A stretch of DNA of 6,588 nt, taken from NCBI GenBank assembly GCA_024998705.1, contig JACOEF010000326.1, forward strand, positions 1-6,588. The letters are read 5' to 3'. How positions within the stretch are numbered: the stretch's first letter is position 1; each line of letters begins with the position of its first letter. Of this stretch, positions 5,144-6,588 are shown piece by piece. Below the pieces are notes generated by a model. It was given only the letters and a program-made list of their open reading frames with translations, made no database searches and was not told where the DNA came from. Source of the stretch: Nitrospira sp. GTDB lineage: Bacteria > Nitrospirota > Nitrospiria > Nitrospirales > Nitrospiraceae. The translations under genes and the position numbers were made by a program.

Positions 5144-5701
5144 ATGGCTAAAGAACTTCCCATTATTTCCTCCAACGCTCAACCAGCCGAGGGGGCCGCA
5201 CCCGAGGCGGTGATTTATTCACGAGTCTTCTGCAAGAATGAAAACGCTCCTCCGCTTCGCCTGTTGATAGAATTTCTCAAATCGCGCGGGCAACTTCCCA
5301 TCCTCCCCCCGGACATGAGCGAGGCTATGCTGGACGAGTGGGCCTGGGTGCAAGTCGTGCTGGGGTATGCGCGCGAGCGCAAGCCGATTCACGTGTTTTG
5401 CGTGCGCGATCGAGGCAGCTATCAGGATGTGTTCGAGCAGGAGCAGAAACAATTCCTGGAGCATCTGTCCTCACACGATACCCTCGAGGCCAGTCTCGCC
5501 CAAGAACACGTTACCCGCGCGCGATTCATTCTCACGACACGCATGGTCGAGGCCGACGTCACCGACGAGGGTTATGATTTTAATGGATGGATTTTGGAAT
5601 TCTTCCAGGAACATTGTAACGGGATCGTGCAGATCGATCAGCAAGGATTCTTCTCCCCCAAAGGAGAACTCATCGTCGACCTCTCCCTCCCTGAGGAATA
5701 G
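5144..5701 (+). CDS. Conserved-looking hypothetical protein, 185 residues
   Basis: I do not recognise the family. The product is acidic and soluble, with no signal peptide or membrane segment. Residues 1-22 are low in structure. From about 23 the sequence alternates strands and amphipathic helices (VIYSRVFCK, LRLLIEFLKSRGQ, then an acidic tryptophan-rich DEWAWVQVVLGYARE). Three cysteines occur without any spacing typical of metal sites. The C-terminal part has GYDFNGWILEFFQEHCNG and ends in LSLPEE. The ATG at 5144 is preceded by AGAGG about ten bases upstream; a longer reading from 4979 crosses the probable promoter and is rejected. The stop is only five bases from the next ATG, so it is co-translated with the YkgJ-type protein, and a joint function is the best clue available. 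Confidence 0.8.
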   Translation: MAKELPIISSNAQPAEGAAPEAVIYSRVFCKNENAPPLRLLIEFLKSRGQLPILPPDMSEAMLDEWAWVQVVLGYARERKPIHVFCVRDRGSYQDVFEQEQKQFLEHLSSHDTLEASLAQEHVTRARFILTTRMVEADVTDEGYDFNGWILEFFQEHCNGIVQIDQQGFFSPKGELIVDLSLPEE

Positions 5702-5706
5702 ACGCC

Positions 5707-6336
5707 ATGAGGACCAAGACGTCCTCTCCTCACCCCATGCCGTTGTTTCACCAAGCCGAGGACTGGTTCCGACGTGCGCGCGCCTCCCTGCTGGGGCAAA
5801 TCCCCTGCGGGCGAGGCTGCTGTGACTGCTGCACAGGGATCTTCCCCATTACCCGTCTCGATGCCCTCGAAATTCGGCAGGGCCTCGATGTATTACCACC
5901 CCCGATCAAACAGATCATCACCGCGCGTGCCCGTGCCCAGATCGTCACAATCGAAGAGCGCTACCCTACGCTGAAGTCGAACCCTTCTCTCGACGAATGG
6001 ACCGACCGCACCCTCGACGAGATGGCCGAACAATTCGCCCACCTTCCTTGCCCAGCCTTGGACTCGGACGGAACCTGCGGCATTTACTCTCACAGACCCA
6101 TCACGTGCCGCACAATGGGCATTCCCAACGAGTCCGATGGTGTCGTCCACGGGGCCTGCGCCCTTCCAACCGCCGTGCCCATTGTCCGCCTTTCAACCAC
6201 CCTTCGAAACGAGGCCGACCGCCTCGCCGAATACGAAGCACTCTCGTTGTCCATCCTGCGCCACCCTCAATCTCAGGCAGACGACGAAATCCTCCTGCCC
6301 TATGGATTCGTGCCAAATGGTGATCTCACTCCCTAG
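5707..6336 (+). CDS. YkgJ family cysteine cluster protein
   Basis: This 209-residue protein carries the YkgJ-type cysteine cluster, thought to hold a zinc or Fe-S centre; the biochemical role of the family is largely unknown. An N-terminal cluster C34-x3-C38-C39-x-C41-C42 is followed by a helical linker (about 50-110) and then C115, C124, Y127, R130-P131 and C134-R135, the typical C-x-I-Y-x-x-R-P-x-x-C-R signature. A further C151 may complete the site. The start at 5707 follows the upstream stop by five bases, and its ribosome-binding site TGAGGA (5692-5697) lies inside the end of the previous gene, so the two are translationally coupled. M11 (ATG at 5737) is an alternative start. The protein has no signal peptide. 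Two tRNA genes lie downstream on the same strand without an obvious terminator between. Confidence 0.87.
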   Translation: MRTKTSSPHPMPLFHQAEDWFRRARASLLGQIPCGRGCCDCCTGIFPITRLDALEIRQGLDVLPPPIKQIITARARAQIVTIEERYPTLKSNPSLDEWTDRTLDEMAEQFAHLPCPALDSDGTCGIYSHRPITCRTMGIPNESDGVVHGACALPTAVPIVRLSTTLRNEADRLAEYEALSLSILRHPQSQADDEILLPYGFVPNGDLTP

Positions 6337-6363
6337 ACAGCAACAGAAACGCTATGCTAAGGT
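6334..6363 (+). promoter_or_regulatory. Possible tRNA promoter
   Basis: TAGACA (6334-6339, overlapping the upstream stop) and TAAGGT (6358-6363, with a TGC extension in front) are 18 bases apart. The start would fall about 14 bases before the tRNA-Arg. The match is weak, and read-through from the YkgJ gene is an alternative. Confidence 0.25.
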
Positions 6364-6383
6364 GCCGAATCTGATCGACGGGA

Positions 6384-6460
6384 GCGCCTGTAGCTCAGCT
6401 GGATAGAGCATCAGCCTCCGGAGCTGAGGGCCACAGGTTCAAATCCTGTCAGGCGCACCA
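6384..6460 (+). tRNA. tRNA-Arg (anticodon CCG)
   Basis: A complete cloverleaf is visible: acceptor GCGCCTG pairs with CAGGCGC, D-arm GCTC/GAGC, anticodon stem TCAGC/GCTGA with loop CTCCGGA (anticodon CCG at 6418-6420, reading CGG), and T-arm ACAGG-TTCAAAT-CCTGT. The 3' CCA is encoded. It is 77 bases long and lies 47 bp before a tRNA-Lys gene. Confidence 0.97.
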
Positions 6461-6507
6461 CTCGCTCTGTCAGGTACGAGACGATCAATACATAGTGCAC
6501 ACCGGTG

Positions 6508-6583
<76 letters not shown>

Positions 6584-6588
6584 TTTTC

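Noticed and set aside
6500..6507. CACCGGTG palindrome touching the tRNA-Lys 5' end
   Set aside because: Eight-base palindromes are expected by chance, and no attachment-site duplication or integrase is visible near the tRNA.

Overview
The window is about 6.6 kb of moderately GC-rich, gene-dense bacterial chromosome. It looks like a member of the Nitrospirota, probably Nitrospira. I base this on the style of the HU-like protein, the solitary MoaD/ThiS-like protein, and the PerR / rubrerythrin / Fe-S protein / DUF3501 gene set. This is recognition from memory, not a search, so the phylum is likely and the genus tentative. No transposase, integrase, phage gene or CRISPR array was seen.

Region 1 (1-2806, minus strand) reads from right to left as one apparent stress operon. 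A PerR-type regulator (2295-2750) is followed by a short rubrerythrin without a rubredoxin domain (1831-2259), a GlpC/HdrD-like protein with two ferredoxin-type clusters and two CCG-type domains (443-1729), and a DUF3501 protein cut by the window edge (1-391). The PerR carries every metal ligand of Bacillus PerR at identical residue numbers. A perfect 13-bp palindrome sits on its predicted -10/start region, which suggests autoregulation and peroxide control of the operon. The gap between rubrerythrin and the Fe-S gene holds an 18-bp hairpin framed by a 15/16-bp direct repeat. The working model is peroxide sensing by PerR, peroxide reduction by rubrerythrin, and electron supply by the Fe-S protein, possibly with DUF3501.

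Region 2 (2975-4053, minus strand) holds a lone rmlC (dTDP-4-dehydrorhamnose 3,5-epimerase) with a TTG start, and upstream of it an unrecognised 133-residue protein whose promoter predicts a nearly leaderless mRNA.

Region 3 (4156-4846) holds a small MoaD/ThiS-like beta-grasp protein (+) and an HU-family DNA-binding protein (-). They converge on a shared bidirectional terminator. The MoaD-like protein has Gly-Gly followed by seven extra residues.

Region 4 (5144-6583, plus strand) holds a tightly coupled pair, an unrecognised 185-residue protein and a YkgJ-type cysteine-cluster protein. Two tRNA genes follow, tRNA-Arg(CCG) and tRNA-Lys(CTT), both with encoded CCA.
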